This document shows positions 30,106 through 41,200 of a stretch of 64,000 nucleotides of DNA, in pieces. The number at the start of each line of letters is the position of its first letter. The stretch's first letter is position 1. Source of the DNA: Diphasiastrum complanatum (Eukaryota; Streptophyta; Lycopodiopsida; Lycopodiales; Lycopodiaceae); assembly GCA_029204225.1 (NCBI GenBank), contig CM055101.1:5767246-5831245 (forward strand), written 5' to 3'. The translations under genes were made by a program, and so were the position numbers. The notes beneath the pieces were generated by a model, which was given only the letters and a program-made list of their open reading frames with translations, was not told where the DNA came from and did not search any database.

Positions 30106-31527
30106 AGCTGGGCATGCCTCTGCTGCCAAAGCTCAACTGCATTCTGAAACATATTAAGGTATTATCCCATGAGGAAGTAGGGATTTCACTTGATTGGTTT
30201 TGCTCTTTAGTGCTAGCCTTCAATATGACTAAATCTGACCTTCATCTTGTAAAAAGCAGTAATTTTCCTTATTCTTCATGAGGAAGTATAGACTTCATTT
30301 GATTAGATTTGCTTGAGTGCTAGCCTTCATCATGAGTGTCTGTCTGATCACCTTCAAAAAGGTGATAGAAGTTCAATATGCTGATTGTTGTACAAATTTA
30401 TGAAAGTGAATCTGGACATACATTTATTTGGTCCACAACCTATGCATGATGAAGTTGGTCCAAAACTTTGTGGGTGGATTCCAGAACGTTGAAAATTGCA
30501 CCTCTCTTTGTTTTATGTCAAGTACTATCCTAGACATGACAATAATATATATTCATATTGTATTAGCAAATATGCAATTTTCATTAAAGATCTTTCTCCA
30601 AGTTGCACCAACTAGTTTGTGCTATTTCTTTCTATTTTTAGTGGTGCATTTTGCTCATTGGCTATACTATAGTTAGGTTTTGAGTAGGCTAAAGTAATAA
30701 AATGTACATTTTCCTTATTCCTCTATGTCAACCTACACTTCTGAAAAAGTGAGAGAAACTCAATACGGTGATCTTTACACAAATTTCTGAATCGATTGTG
30801 AACTTACATTTGTCCATGTGAGTTTACCCCTCTTGGGCATTGACAAAGCAAGTAGGGATGCTGTAACATTTGGTCCATGCTTATGCATGATGAAGTTGAT
30901 GGTTTGAGGGTGTGTCATCCAAGTAGTGGCCAACTGCATGTTCTTATTAACATATCTTGTAAGGGTGCACATGCCTTGACAACTAATCAAAAGTAATGCA
31001 TCTTATTCGGTGTCATCATGATACAGTTTTTGTTGTTTCATAATCACTTTTTGATCAATTTTTTGTCTTTTTTCTATATTCTCCTTTTGTATTTTGTTCA
31101 CATGGCTCTTTTGAAGATTTTGTTTTGTGGAAAGTTTGTTTGAGTTCGTAATTTGTTGCCTATTAAAGGTTAAGTAGTTGCCATTGGTTCACTTATGCGT
31201 TCTCGTTTCCTCATAATTTGTTGCTTATAAAGAAATTACATTGTAGCTTGAGCATTTTCGAGTTCTCTTCTAAATTTTTGCTTGTTAGGAATTAGTTTTG
31301 TTGATTGACGATGATTTGATCCCTTTGGCATGCCTTCGGCCCATGCAATACTTGCTATTAACTCTGCTAGGACAATGGAAATATGGGGGGAGGGGGGAAT
31401 ATGGGTATCAAATTAAAGCATTAATTAAGGGCAGTACTTTTTTGTAAGTTGTCAAATGTTTCGAATACAGTTTAGATGCATCTATCCTTGTTGGATTTTG
31501 TGAAGGATAAAAATTTAAAATGGCCTA

Positions 31528-31531
<4 letters not shown>

Positions 31532-31603
<72 letters not shown>
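31532..31603. repeat. (CT)n microsatellite
   Basis: About 36 CT dinucleotides, followed by an A-rich AATAATAAT tract. Unlike the LINE-linked tracts, no RKTRGSP frame follows. Confidence 0.95.
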
Positions 31604-31606
<3 letters not shown>

Positions 31607-31718
31607 AAATAAAAATAATAATAATGATAATAAAATTAAAAAAAGCATTTCCATTAGCTCACATTGGCGCTCAAAATCCCTTCCATAGCTGGCATGTTTT
31701 TGGCCACAATGAGGGATT

Positions 31719-31721
<3 letters not shown>

Positions 31722-31768
<47 letters not shown>
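31722..31768. repeat. (TA)n microsatellite
   Basis: Uninterrupted alternating TA of about 47 bp. Confidence 0.95.
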
Positions 31769-31773
<5 letters not shown>

Positions 31774-32559
31774 TTTCAGTGATTTTGGATCCAGAAACGC
31801 ATTTTTTGGGCAACTATGATATGATTTTTGGCAACATCTTTTAGTTACAAATTATTGATTGGTAGTTTTTTTATTTTTTTATATTGTAGTAATAGCTGAT
31901 AGAATGAAGATAACTCAAGACGAATAGAAGAGTTTCCTTGTTGCAAGAAAAGTCATTTCAAATGAAGAAGACTTACTTTGACATTTATAAAATGGCGATA
32001 GTGACAATTATGATAGACAAATTTTTCACATAACTAGAATGACCAAATACAAAATGTTTGTTCATATTTTCAAGGCACAATACATAAGCTATCATAATAC
32101 AAATGAAACTCTCATTATCATTACATGATTGATGAGAATTAGTAGTTGATCATTTTCTAACAATAAAGTTGTTTAGATTATACAATTAGTGAGATTGTAC
32201 TTTCTGTAATTGTGTTATGACTTTTTTATAGACAAATGATCGAAACATATAAGGAAATGATTGATGGACAAACTAGAATGATTGGCTTGATGTTGACTAT
32301 GGCCATGATGGAGTCAAATAGCTCACTTTGACAACTGCTATCCTCAGAAGTGGAACTTAAGAAAATTATACTCTCAACTCTCTCTCATAAATCATTCATC
32401 AGTTCGACTTTTCCATCGAATTAAGCACTAAGAAATAGAACGATTTTTCAATTGTTTATCGTTGGTTTTGAGTACTCTCTCATGTTCCAAAGGTACACTT
32501 AAGCAATACATTTTTTAAATGGGATAGATCCAATTGTATCATTTTCATGTAAACTTAAT

Positions 32560-33630
32560 TTTAATCAACTTATATGAAATCTTGGGTTTGTAATAAATTT
32601 GCCTTGAAGATCTAAATAACCAATTTTTTTGTATAATTCAAAATGAGCCAGAATATTTGGTAGGTAGTTTATAATGTTCACTTGTATGTAATGATCTAGA
32701 ATTTTTTGGAATTTTAAGATATACCTAATAATCACAATCTCTAGGACATTTCTCAAGATCATCATAACACTCAGCTCTATTCTGAGCACTATAGATACTA
32801 TCACGTGCCACTTGCGTCATTTCTTGCAAATCATGTAGGAAATCAGCAATCTTTTGGATCTTAACAGATTGAACTCCCACATTTACTGGAAATCTAAGTT
32901 GAAAACTGTACATCAACATAAACAGACTATAACATGTAGTAGAACACCTTCTGTTATTAATAGTATACAAACTCAATCAAAGAAATGTAATGTATTAAAT
33001 GAGATTGCTTGTGATAAACATATGTCCTCAACATATTTTCCATAGTTCGATTAGTTCTTTTCGTCTGTCCATTGATTCAGAATGATCAGTCAAACTTAAA
33101 CTAAGGGAAGTTTCCAATTTATGGAATATTGTTGACTAGAAGTGACCTGTGAACTTAGGATCTCTATCACTAACAATTTCACTTGACAGTCTATGCAACC
33201 GAAGTAATCCTTCAACAAAGATTTGGACTAACTTAGCAGTCGACTTAACTAGTATGAACATAGCTAATTTAGTTATATGTCAACTACAACCTAGATAGAA
33301 TCATTTTGTCGTTGTGTCCTTTGAAGTCAAACTACAAACTCCATCACTATATTTTCACACTTTTATCAGGGATATTTAATTAATGCAACAAACCACCAAC
33401 TTTAAGGCGCACCCTTAGATAGTTATCAAAGCTTGCATTTAATCAAATATGACTTGACATATGGCTTGAAATTTTGTCAATAATACCCTCTTATGACCAA
33501 GTCTAGATGTCTTGCACAGGGTATGTCATGATATTCAATCGAAATCTTATATATCGTCCTTTGGTACACAAAATTTCTCATTATGAGATAGCAATCCATC
33601 TCGAATGATAAATTGTTTCACAGTCTTCTT
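32560..33630 (-). pseudogene. Gypsy integrase and C-terminal extension
   Basis: Only fragments translate. LHDLQEMTQVARDSIYSAQN (32725-32976) matches the integrase C-terminal 'L---Q------A---L--AQ-R-K-YAD'. Beyond it LQGKFITNPRFH is the tail. The catalytic core region 32980-33620 is too decayed to see all three acidic residues. Confidence 0.6.
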
Positions 33631-33639
33631 ATCTTTCTT

Positions 33640-34400
33640 AGTTATTTGAGACTATGAACTCGTCTCAACATTATCCTCATTTTTTTTTCCACTTCGAACA
33701 ATGTTTCAAATACAACCAAAATGAGAATCACTTTCATACTTTCTTCTAAATGAAATATATAGATCTGTAGAAATTTGGGTGAAAAGAATTCATTTAGTTC
33801 ACCGATCCTAAGAGCATTCGCAACTTGATTAGAGTTGCCTCTTATATAGCGGATTTCATGATCGAATTCTTGCATCAATTTGACTTATCGAGCTTTCCTA
33901 CCCAAAAAATCATGCTAATTACAAAAGTACTTAAGACGTTGGTGATTCGTGTACACTATAAACTTACTACTATATAAGTAGTGTCTCTAGGTTTTAAGTG
34001 TATGCATAACATTAAACCATTTCTTCTCCTACATCGTAAAACACAACTAAGGATCATTGACCTTCTTGCTTTCAAATGCTAGTGGCCTATCATTTTGTAA
34101 CAGAAGTGCTCCAATTGCAATATCACTACGTTAGTTCTAACGACGTAAGATTGATCTAAATCTGCAATCTCTAATACGAGAGCCAAAACAATTAAGGCTT
34201 TAAGTTTTTCAAAACATCGATTTAGTTTTACATTCCATAGGCAAACTAGGTTGATTCATGTTTTTTTTTTTGTTGGCAACACTTTTTGTCACATTATTGA
34301 GCAATGTTGCCACCTTGGCATAATCCTCAATTAATTTACGACAGAAAATTGTAAATCCAATTAGAAATGATTTAACTTGCTTAACAATTTGTGTGGTCAA
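33640..34400 (-). pseudogene. Gypsy RT thumb and RNase H
   Basis: At 34209-34400 the frame IVKQVKSFLIGFTIFCRKLI and EDYAKVATLL equals the usual 'V--FLG---YYR-FI-DYA--A-PL'. At 33642-33878 MMQEFDHEIRYIRGNSNQVA equals the end of RNase H ('LQ-(Y/F)D--I-YI-G--N-VADALSR'). Confidence 0.75.
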
Positions 34401-34429
34401 TCAACTTGATTTTATCCTCGTCAATTTTG

Positions 34430-35031
34430 ATCCCATAAGTAGTGATCTTATGACCTAGGTAAACAAGCTCATACTTATTCACATTTGGATTCCTTAGCAT
34501 TAAGTAACTTTCGTTAAAACAATTTTGAAATGCTCTATGTGCTCATCAAAAGTTTTACTATGGACGAGAATATAATCTAAAAACACTACCACAAACTTTC
34601 CCAAATATGGACGAAAGAAATCATTCATCATTTGTTGGAGCATTCATTAACTCAAAAGACAACACTAAAAACCCATAATGATCAAGTCTAGTATGAAATC
34701 CAATTTCTTGCACATCTTCTGACTTAATTCTTATCTGATGGTACTATGTTTTAAGATCAATTTTAGTAAATTATTTATCTTCACCTAAGTGATCTACCAG
34801 GTCGTCCATCGTAGGTAATAGATATATTTTTACCTTATTTAACCCCTTGTAATCCACACACATCAAAAAACCTCCGTCGTCCTTCGCTGGAACAAGAGCG
34901 CCCCATGGTGCTTTATTGGGTTTAACTTGTCTCATTTTCATATAGTTTTCTATTTGATTTGCAATCTTTATTTCCTCTTTTTGAGAAAATTTATAAGGTT
35001 GCCTAGAGATAGGTTGATTACTTGGAATCAA
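34430..35031 (-). pseudogene. Gypsy RT
   Basis: NQPISRQPYKFSQKEE, QVKPNKAPWGALV and GGFLMCVDYKGLNKV are followed by LLPTMDDLVDHLGEDK, the standard gypsy RT N-terminal motifs. Further on (near 34570) the catalytic box reads FLDY instead of FLDD, so the second catalytic Asp is lost. The region between is frameshifted. Confidence 0.82.
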
Positions 35032-35651
35032 CTCTATTTTGTGGTCTACTGACCTAGATGGTAGTAAACCATGAGGTAATTTAGTTGAACATGCTTCTCA
35101 AAATCAGTTTCCAAGATTAATCATTCATATCCAAAAGTTAAATCAGTAAGTGCAAGGTCTAAAACTTGAAACTTAACTAATTCTCTATGATCTTGAATCA
35201 TCACTGAAAAATCTGGCCATTTAATATTCCAAATCTCGAACTCAACTCCTGAAGCTAGATAAACTCGATTCTATGGTTGCTAGCTTCAATTGTCAGGCTA
35301 AGTTTTTAACGCAAGACAAGAATTAATAAAATTGTGAGTTGAATCACTATCCATTAAAATACAAACCTCGTAATCCATTATTGTGTCTTGTAAATGAAAT
35401 AAATCATTAGGCAAGAAAGTAGTAGTACAAAAGCAGATTCACACTCATAATTACACAAGTTAATCTTCAAAGGTTTACCTTTACCACAAGGGATTTCGAT
35501 CATCTGTGCTACAAGTTTTTTTTTTTCTTAAAGACAATTTTGGATCGAATGATGGAACTTATTTTGAATATCCAAAAATTATTGAATGTAAGAATCTAAA
35601 TTCTTATTTCCCATTTTGCAGTTCATGAATTTTTGGTAATAATCAACATCA

Positions 35652-35837
35652 TTAGCTGAGATGAATGTTTTTTGAAAACTTCGCAAACGCATCCCAAACT
35701 GTGGGTTTGGCCATTATATCACATCGCCAAGATGACGCTTTGTTGCGAAGAAACAAAACTACACTCTCAATCTTCTTTTTTTCGAGAACATCATGGAGAT
35801 TAAAGTAGTTGTTCCATTTCACGAGCCAATCTTCCAC
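35652..35837 (-). pseudogene. Gypsy gag fragment
   Basis: MEDWLVKWNNYFNLHDVLEK then LFLRNKASSWRCDIMAK and WDAFAKFSK. The W-x-x-x-x-(N/E)-x-(Y/F)-F and A-x-x-W-(R/W) pattern is that of retrotransposon gag. Only 61 codons remain open. Confidence 0.6.
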
Positions 35838-36289
35838 TACTTCCGGCTTTTTTTCTTTCTTCTCTCTTGGAGGTCTTAGCCTGGAATCTGAGTTTTGGAG
35901 AAGACAGTAGTTTCATTTGATTTATTAAAATCTCCATATGTTGCTCTCTTAAGTGATTTTGATAGTTCATGTCTAAGAGTGTAGTACTTAATTGCTATTC
36001 ACTAGTGCTGATCAAATTCGTTAAAAAATTGAAAAGTTGTTCAAATGCTTTCTTCCAAAAAGTTTAATGATATATTAAGTAAAAACTGAACTCCTTCAAG
36101 AGGTAACCATGATGCTGAATTTGAATTTGAATAATGTTTGTCCCACAACAATGTAGTACTAGTTTTATTACACTTAGCTAATGTCATTAATATTAGCTAT
36201 GCAATGCTTTGTTTCACCAGAGGTCTTAATATAATAAATCATATGTATCTCAATTTTAATGACACAAACGATTTTGGCGTGTATATGAT

Positions 36290-36499
36290 TTCTCAACAAT
36301 ATCTTGAAGCATCGATAAAGATGTCGTTGCGTCCAAGCCTTTTAGAAAAATAGCTAAACATTTGATCAATTTGACCTTGAGTGTGGTCAACAAACAAGAA
36401 TCCTATTTTAATTTTCTTGAAAATTCTTTTCCAATCAACAGACAAATATGCCAACACAATCTGATTATTAATTTCTCTCACAGTGCTATCAAACTGCAA
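36290..36499 (-). pseudogene. DUF7869-like fragment
   Basis: The minus-strand frame contains VREINNQIVLAYLSVDW, KIKIGFLFVDHTQGQIDQMF and SYFSKRLGRND. The order N-x-(V)-R-E-x-(N)-N then G-F-L-x-V-x-H-T-x-x-x-I-D-Q-x-F-S resembles the DUF7869 family (typically G-H-T-H-x-x-I-D-x-x-F), whose function I do not know with certainty. Upstream on the minus strand (36500-36680) the sequence is frameshifted. It could be a relic of an unusual mobile element or a gene fragment. A family search would settle it. Confidence 0.45.
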
Positions 36500-36779
36500 A
36501 TAAAGTGTTTCTGAAATATTCTTATCAAATTAGCATTATATAATTAAAAACTCATTTCTAACCTTACTTGAAAAAAAATTTAGACTCCAAAGTGCCATTA
36601 AATACAAGTGCTCGAAACAAATAAAATCGGTCTCATCATGTAAATTTGCACCCTAATAAAATGAGAAAATAATGTCTTTTCTTATCCATCTCATCAATGA
36701 CAACACCCAAATATTTTGAGAACACTCCAAACATTTTTTTCAATGTTTTGCAAGCTTTTGTCTCTCAAATGTCTACATT

Positions 36780-37120
36780 GTACTCTAATAAGCATCAGTC
36801 CAAGAAGAAGAACTTCAAGGACAAGAAGATGAAGGCGGAGTAGCCAATCTCAACGCAACAACAACAACATCAACACAGTCAACAACAACGCTCATCCAAG
36901 ACCAAACTCTTTTGTAGATATTGCAAAAGATCAAACCACACCATTAAGGATTGTCGTATCTTGAAGCACAATGAAGCGAGACAGAAGAAGCAGCAGCACC
37001 AAGACGGAGTTTCCGACTTTGTAAAAAATTTCCAAGAGGATGACAAGGCGCTGATGGTACAAGACCAACCAAGTAGAGATGTCTATCAATGGTATCTTGA
37101 TTCAGGTGCTTCATCCTTGG
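36780..37120 (+). pseudogene. Copia gag tail and protease start (left part of split copia)
   Basis: Encodes KHQSKKKNFKDKK, then CRYCKRSNHTIKDC (C-x2-C-x4-H-x4-C zinc knuckle), KHNEARQKKQQHQDG and WYLDSGAS, the protease active site. The same words in the same order occur at 50430-50715. The sequence leaves this family abruptly after DSGAS at about 37118 and enters minus-strand copia. The matching right part resumes at about 40512. Confidence 0.8.
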
Positions 37121-37210
37121 CTTCTTACCAAAAAGAAACTCAAAAAAACTCTTGCCATCCAAGTATTCATTGAGTACCTATTGCGAACAAAGTTAGTGCA
37201 CATCAAAGCT

Positions 37211-37750
37211 TCACCCCCAAAGTGACTTAGGAAGATTTGCATTTACCCTCATGGATTTAGCTCTTTCAAAAATATTGATCGTCCTCTCTTCCACACCATG
37301 TAGAACCTTTGAGTTTGAAAGCTCCCTCTTGACCCCATGTGCCACACAAACCTCTTTGAACTTTGTTGATAGGTCTTCATTTGGCAACTTTAAGTACTTG
37401 ATATTCATGTCGAATTGACTCTCCACAACAGTCTTGAACTTTAGAAAGACATTAAATATGAAATCCTCACTCTTTAGAAGATAAGTCCAACAATATCTAC
37501 TAAAGTCATCAATGCAAGTCACAAACATCTTTGTTCCTCCATTACTCAAAGAACTAGTAAAATGTACATCGAAATGTATTAAATGAAAAGTCATCTTAGA
37601 TCTTGAGCTAGATCTAGAATAAGACAACATTTGTGAATTTGACATTGAACAAAGCTCACCAACTTGCTTCTTTGCCTTCAAACCACCATGGTCAAAACCA
37701 ACAAATCCATCAAGTTTGTAGAGCTCACCTTGTCCCTTTTGATCAAGCAA
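37211..37750 (-). pseudogene. Copia GAG-preintegrase and integrase part (minus strand)
   Basis: A 179-codon frame. It runs through LYKLDGFVG and ELCSMSNSQMLSYSRSSSRS to HFDVHFTSSLSNGGTKMFVT, where the first catalytic Asp (usually HSDV-GP) is still present. CIDDFSRYCWTYLLKSED follows. The second catalytic block is damaged (LKLPNEDLS instead of LRSDNGGE) and the third reads HGVEERTIN. The GAG-preintegrase portion is shortened. Confidence 0.8.
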
Positions 37751-38319
37751 GAATCACCAACAAATTCCACTTTGAGCCCTTTGTCAACCATGTGACACAC
37801 ACTAAGCACATTCTTAGTAATGGAAGGTATGAATAAAACATTCTTCAAGCTTACAATCCTATTTGTAGATGTGAGAAAAATAGGAATAGTACCAATGCCC
37901 TTGATAACAACTTTACCACCATTGGCCATGTTGATGACCTTCTTCTCTCTTTCATAAGGCATTAAAGAAGTGAAGTACTCTTTATGACATGTCATATGAA
38001 AGCTTGCTCCACTATCAATCCACCATGGATCAATATCTCCATCATTGGTTAACAAACAAGAAGACATCAAAAAAGCATCATCATTTGAGTTTTCATCACC
38101 AATACCATCCTCATCAAAAGTGAAATTGCCTTGCTTCTCATCTTGATCTCTCTTTTTCTTGAAGCAATCACTTGCAGAATACCCTTTGACTCCACAATAA
38201 AAGCATTTTAACTCGGATCCATCTTTCTTCTTGCCAACAAAAGTAGAAGGCTCACCTTGATTTTGACCCTTTGACCACTTGCTTTTGCCTTTGCCCTTGA
38301 ACTTGCCTTTGATGAACAT
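37678..38319 (-). pseudogene. Copia zinc knuckle and protease (minus strand)
   Basis: A 213-codon frame with a Lys-rich start, CFYCGVKGYSASDC (C-x2-C-x4-Y-x4-C, with His replaced by Tyr in the knuckle), then an acidic linker and WWIDSGASFHMTCHKEY with the D-S-G-A protease site. IKGIGTIPIF and NVLFIPSITKNVLSVCHMVD are normal copia protease sequence. The Tyr substitution would weaken zinc binding. Confidence 0.85.
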
Positions 38320-38387
38320 TGTTTTCTCCTCTCCAACTTGAGAAATGGAAGTAGATCATCCTCTTGATAGAAGCCTAAACTCCTCAT

Positions 38388-38939
38388 TCACCAAAATATC
38401 TTGCAAATCCTCCCTATTTGGAAATATCTTTGAATAGCAAATCTTTGCACCAAGTTGGCATGATCATCCAACAAGCCATTAAGAACAACTTGAACAAGCT
38501 CCACATCCTTAATGCTTTTACTAATGCATGCTAGTTCATCACTCAAAGCTTTACCTCTAAAAACAAAAGTATGACCACCTTCATCCTTCTTTTGAAGTCT
38601 TTGAAAATTTTGTCTCTTTAGGGTTAGTACCCTTGATGTAGACTTGGACTCATAAACCTTCTTCAAAGATTTCCAAGCCTCACTTGATGTTGTGCACTTT
38701 CCAACTTCCTTGAAAAGTTCATTAGTCACATTCAGCTTGATCACATGTAAATATTCCTTTGCTTTCTTGTCATACCTCAATTGTTCTTGAGGTGCCAAAG
38801 GTCTCTCCTCCACACCTACAATGATATCCATCAAATCATTCATCTCAAGCAAAGATTTCATCCTCACCTTCCAAGTAGAATAATTTCTTGAGGTAAGCCT
38901 ATCATTGCCTTCCAACATGAAGCCACTTGAGGTTCCCAT
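38388..38939 (-). CDS. Copia gag (minus strand)
   Basis: A 183-codon open frame. LEGNDRLTSRNYSTWKVRMK is the UBN2-type gag opening, followed by LNVTNELFKEVGKCTTSSEA, WKSLKKVYESKSTSRVLTLK and LSDELACISKSIKDVELVQV, all standard copia gag helices. The frame ends IFW before the zinc-knuckle frame, about 70 bp away, so one frame break separates them. The start ATG is the natural gag start. Confidence 0.85.
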   Translation of the reverse strand: MGTSSGFMLEGNDRLTSRNYSTWKVRMKSLLEMNDLMDIIVGVEERPLAPQEQLRYDKKAKEYLHVIKLNVTNELFKEVGKCTTSSEAWKSLKKVYESKSTSRVLTLKRQNFQRLQKKDEGGHTFVFRGKALSDELACISKSIKDVELVQVVLNGLLDDHANLVQRFAIQRYFQIGRICKIFW

Positions 38940-39325
38940 GTTGCAATGATCTGATCTTCTCTTTGAACCTGTTCCAACGCACTTAGCACTCCCTCGAAAA
39001 TCAACAAATGAAATTCAAGAAGAAATCACAAAGATATGCTTCTAGCAAATCCTAGCACATAGAATGTTGATTTATTGATCACAATAGATCTAAACAGAAT
39101 ATGATGAACTTTTGCCAACACCTAAGATTAAAATACACTCTTGAAAAAGTCCATCAACTTAAAATTAAGAGATCCTATCAAATTTAGGGTTTCTCAAAAA
39201 ATGCAAAATATTGAATCAAGCAAAATCTATATTCAAAAGCTAGAATCCAGATATCTCATGTAATAGAATGTATCATCCACTCTCCAATTGTAGTAAGTGG
39301 TTTGAAAAATTGGCCATCTACAAGT

Positions 39326-39929
39326 ATTTTGACCTAAAATGATTTTAAAATCTGTGCATTTCTAAGTTATAGCATGCATAAAGTAGTGATTTCTATCTTC
39401 TAGCAATTTCTAGATGTGCAACCAAATTTGGCTAAAGATCATTGATGAACTAAATGTGTTTTGATTTCTAATTTTTCACATGGTATCAGAGAAAGTTTCA
39501 AGCCAAATTTGGTGGGTTTTCAAATCTAGAGGTGGATTTGAGGGCACCATCAATTCTATGTGGATTTGGAGGTGTTTCTAGCTCAAATCTTGTAGTTTCA
39601 AGTATAGAGTTTGAATCTTTGTGATTTTAAATCTTTGGATCCAAACTCTATACTTGAAACTACAAGATTTGAGCTAGAAACACCTCCAAATCCACATAGA
39701 ATTTATGGTGCCCTCAAATCCACCTCTAGATTTGAAAACCCACCAAATTTGGCCTGAAACTTTCTCTGATACCATGTGAAAAATTAGAAATCAAAACACA
39801 TTTAGTTCATCAATGATCTTTAGCCAAATTTGGTTGCAAATCTAGAAATTGCTAGAAGATAGAAATCACTACTTTATGCATGCTATAACTTAGAAATGCA
39901 CAGATTTTAAAATCATTTTAGGTCAAAAT
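39326..39929. repeat. Long palindrome at copia 5' end
   Basis: The left arm 39326-39612 is almost exactly the reverse complement of 39643-39929, with a 30-bp loop. The arms differ by only a few substitutions and small indels. Each arm contains the inner end of an LTR (ending TTTTTCACA at 39480; starting TGTGAAAAA at 39775), a primer-binding-site-like TGGTATCAGAG, and leader sequence. The two copia 5' ends therefore face each other head to head. Transcription through it would give a long hairpin RNA. Confidence 0.92.
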
Positions 39930-40452
39930 CATTAGGTATCATAAACACTTAGATATGACTTATTATTGTCCCCTTTCATACATCAGTAGTACGGTACTGT
40001 AATTCACACATGTGGAAGCTAGATCAACCATAAAATTGACATTCTACACATAGAAATTCAAGATATCCAGAGAGAAACACATGAGATGGACATATAAACA
40101 CAAGATATGAGTTCTCCACAAAGAAAGAAACTTTGATGATAATTTCTCCATGCAGGTACAACTATTTATAGCTTCCAAAATGTCATTTTGCCACTTGTCC
40201 CAAACTTGACCTAATTTGAAAACTTCTAGATACTTCATCAAAAACCTAGAAATACTAGTCTAGATGCAATGTACCAAAACTATCCAATTAGAATGGGTCC
40301 AAATTCATCATTATCCACTTATCTACTTGCCAAAAATAGTACAAACACTATTTAGGCCTTTATTGACAAACATGAAACTATCTTTGAGTTGAGATTTCAT
40401 TTTGACCTCCAAAAATGCAATAAACCAACAAACTAGTTGATAGTTTTTCACA
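39775..40452 (-). mobile_element. Copia 5' LTR (minus strand)
   Basis: 678 bp bounded on the plus strand by TGTGAAAAATTAG and GATAGTTTTTCACA, giving a 9-bp terminal inverted repeat. It abuts the primer-binding site TCTCTGATACCA (39763-39774). The outer boundary is inferred from the terminal repeat because no second full LTR is in the window. Confidence 0.7.
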
Positions 40453-40511
40453 ACACAAACTCGTCGAAAGCTCAAAACCCTATGCACTAATAGTGGGGGA
40501 GAGTATATGTT

Positions 40512-41200
40512 AGACAAGATGTCTGACTACTTATCACCATGCGGCATTCATCATCAGTTCACCACCAACTACACACCACGGTAGAATGGAGTAGCTGAGA
40601 GGAAGAACCAAACACTACTTGATGCAGCACGATCAATGATCAACTGCTTAGCTACCCACAAATTTTTGGGCTGAAGCAATTTCAACAGCTTGGTATCTAC
40701 AAAATTATTCAAGCACTAAAGTAGTCGACTCAAAGACTCCCTTTGAAGCCTTTCATAGATACAAACCGAGTCTGAAGCACCTTCGAGTGTTTGGTTGTCT
40801 TTGCTATGTGCAGATTCCGTCTGACCCGAGAAAGAAGTTCAATGTTGTTAGTTGTAGAAGTATCTTCATCAAATACTCGACATCACACAAAGCTTATCAA
40901 ATCTACGATGTCGAATCGAGCTGAATCACAATCAGTCGAGACGTTGTCTTTTTTGAAGATAGAATTTATGACTTCAAGTAGAAGCAACCAATGCAAGAGT
41001 TGGTTCCAACGACTCCGATCACCATCGACAGGCCTTGACCTACAATTGTTCCGACAACAATCGAAGATACTCAAGTCGTACACCAAGGAGAATCATCATC
41101 TCAGCAACCGACTATTGGTTGAAGGTCTGCTCGACATCGACATGAGCCTGATCATTATATCCCTCAGGCATTCATCAGTGTCTTGTCGAAGCTTCTCCTG
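40512..41200 (+). pseudogene. Copia integrase C-terminal half
   Basis: Begins within the core at KMSDYL just before the catalytic Glu block NGVAERKNQ and runs to TISRDVVFFEDR. In-frame stops are present (for example just before NGVAER). The two catalytic Asp residues are missing because the first half is gone. Confidence 0.78.

Larger units (their letters stand above)
30114..32549. other. No gene; microsatellite-rich interval
   Basis: Short frames only, none recognisable. Contains the CT tract (31532-31603) and TA tract (31722-31768). A short frame near 32230 (MIETYKEMIDGQTRMIG) is open but unassigned. Confidence 0.4.
32550..35880 (-). mobile_element. Degenerate Ty3/gypsy element, minus strand
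   Basis: On the minus strand the order is gag (35652-35837), protease region, RT (about 34430-35031), RNase H (about 33640-34400), integrase and its C-terminal extension (32560-33620), i.e. normal gypsy order. LTRs were not identified at either end. Every domain carries stops or frameshifts. Confidence 0.8.
37121..40452 (-). mobile_element. Minus-strand copia, 5' half, inserted in another copia
   Basis: From right to left: 5' LTR (40452-39775), primer-binding site, a palindromic leader, gag, zinc knuckle and protease, and part of the integrase, stopping near 37211. RT, RNase H and 3' LTR are missing. The surrounding plus-strand copia has lost the rest of its protease and the first part of its integrase, so the insertion was accompanied by deletion, or two copies recombined. 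Confidence 0.8.

Noticed and set aside
31472-31688. Frames of Ser/Leu or Arg/Glu repeats over the CT tract on both strands
   Set aside because: They are translations of a dinucleotide repeat and carry no other protein-like sequence.
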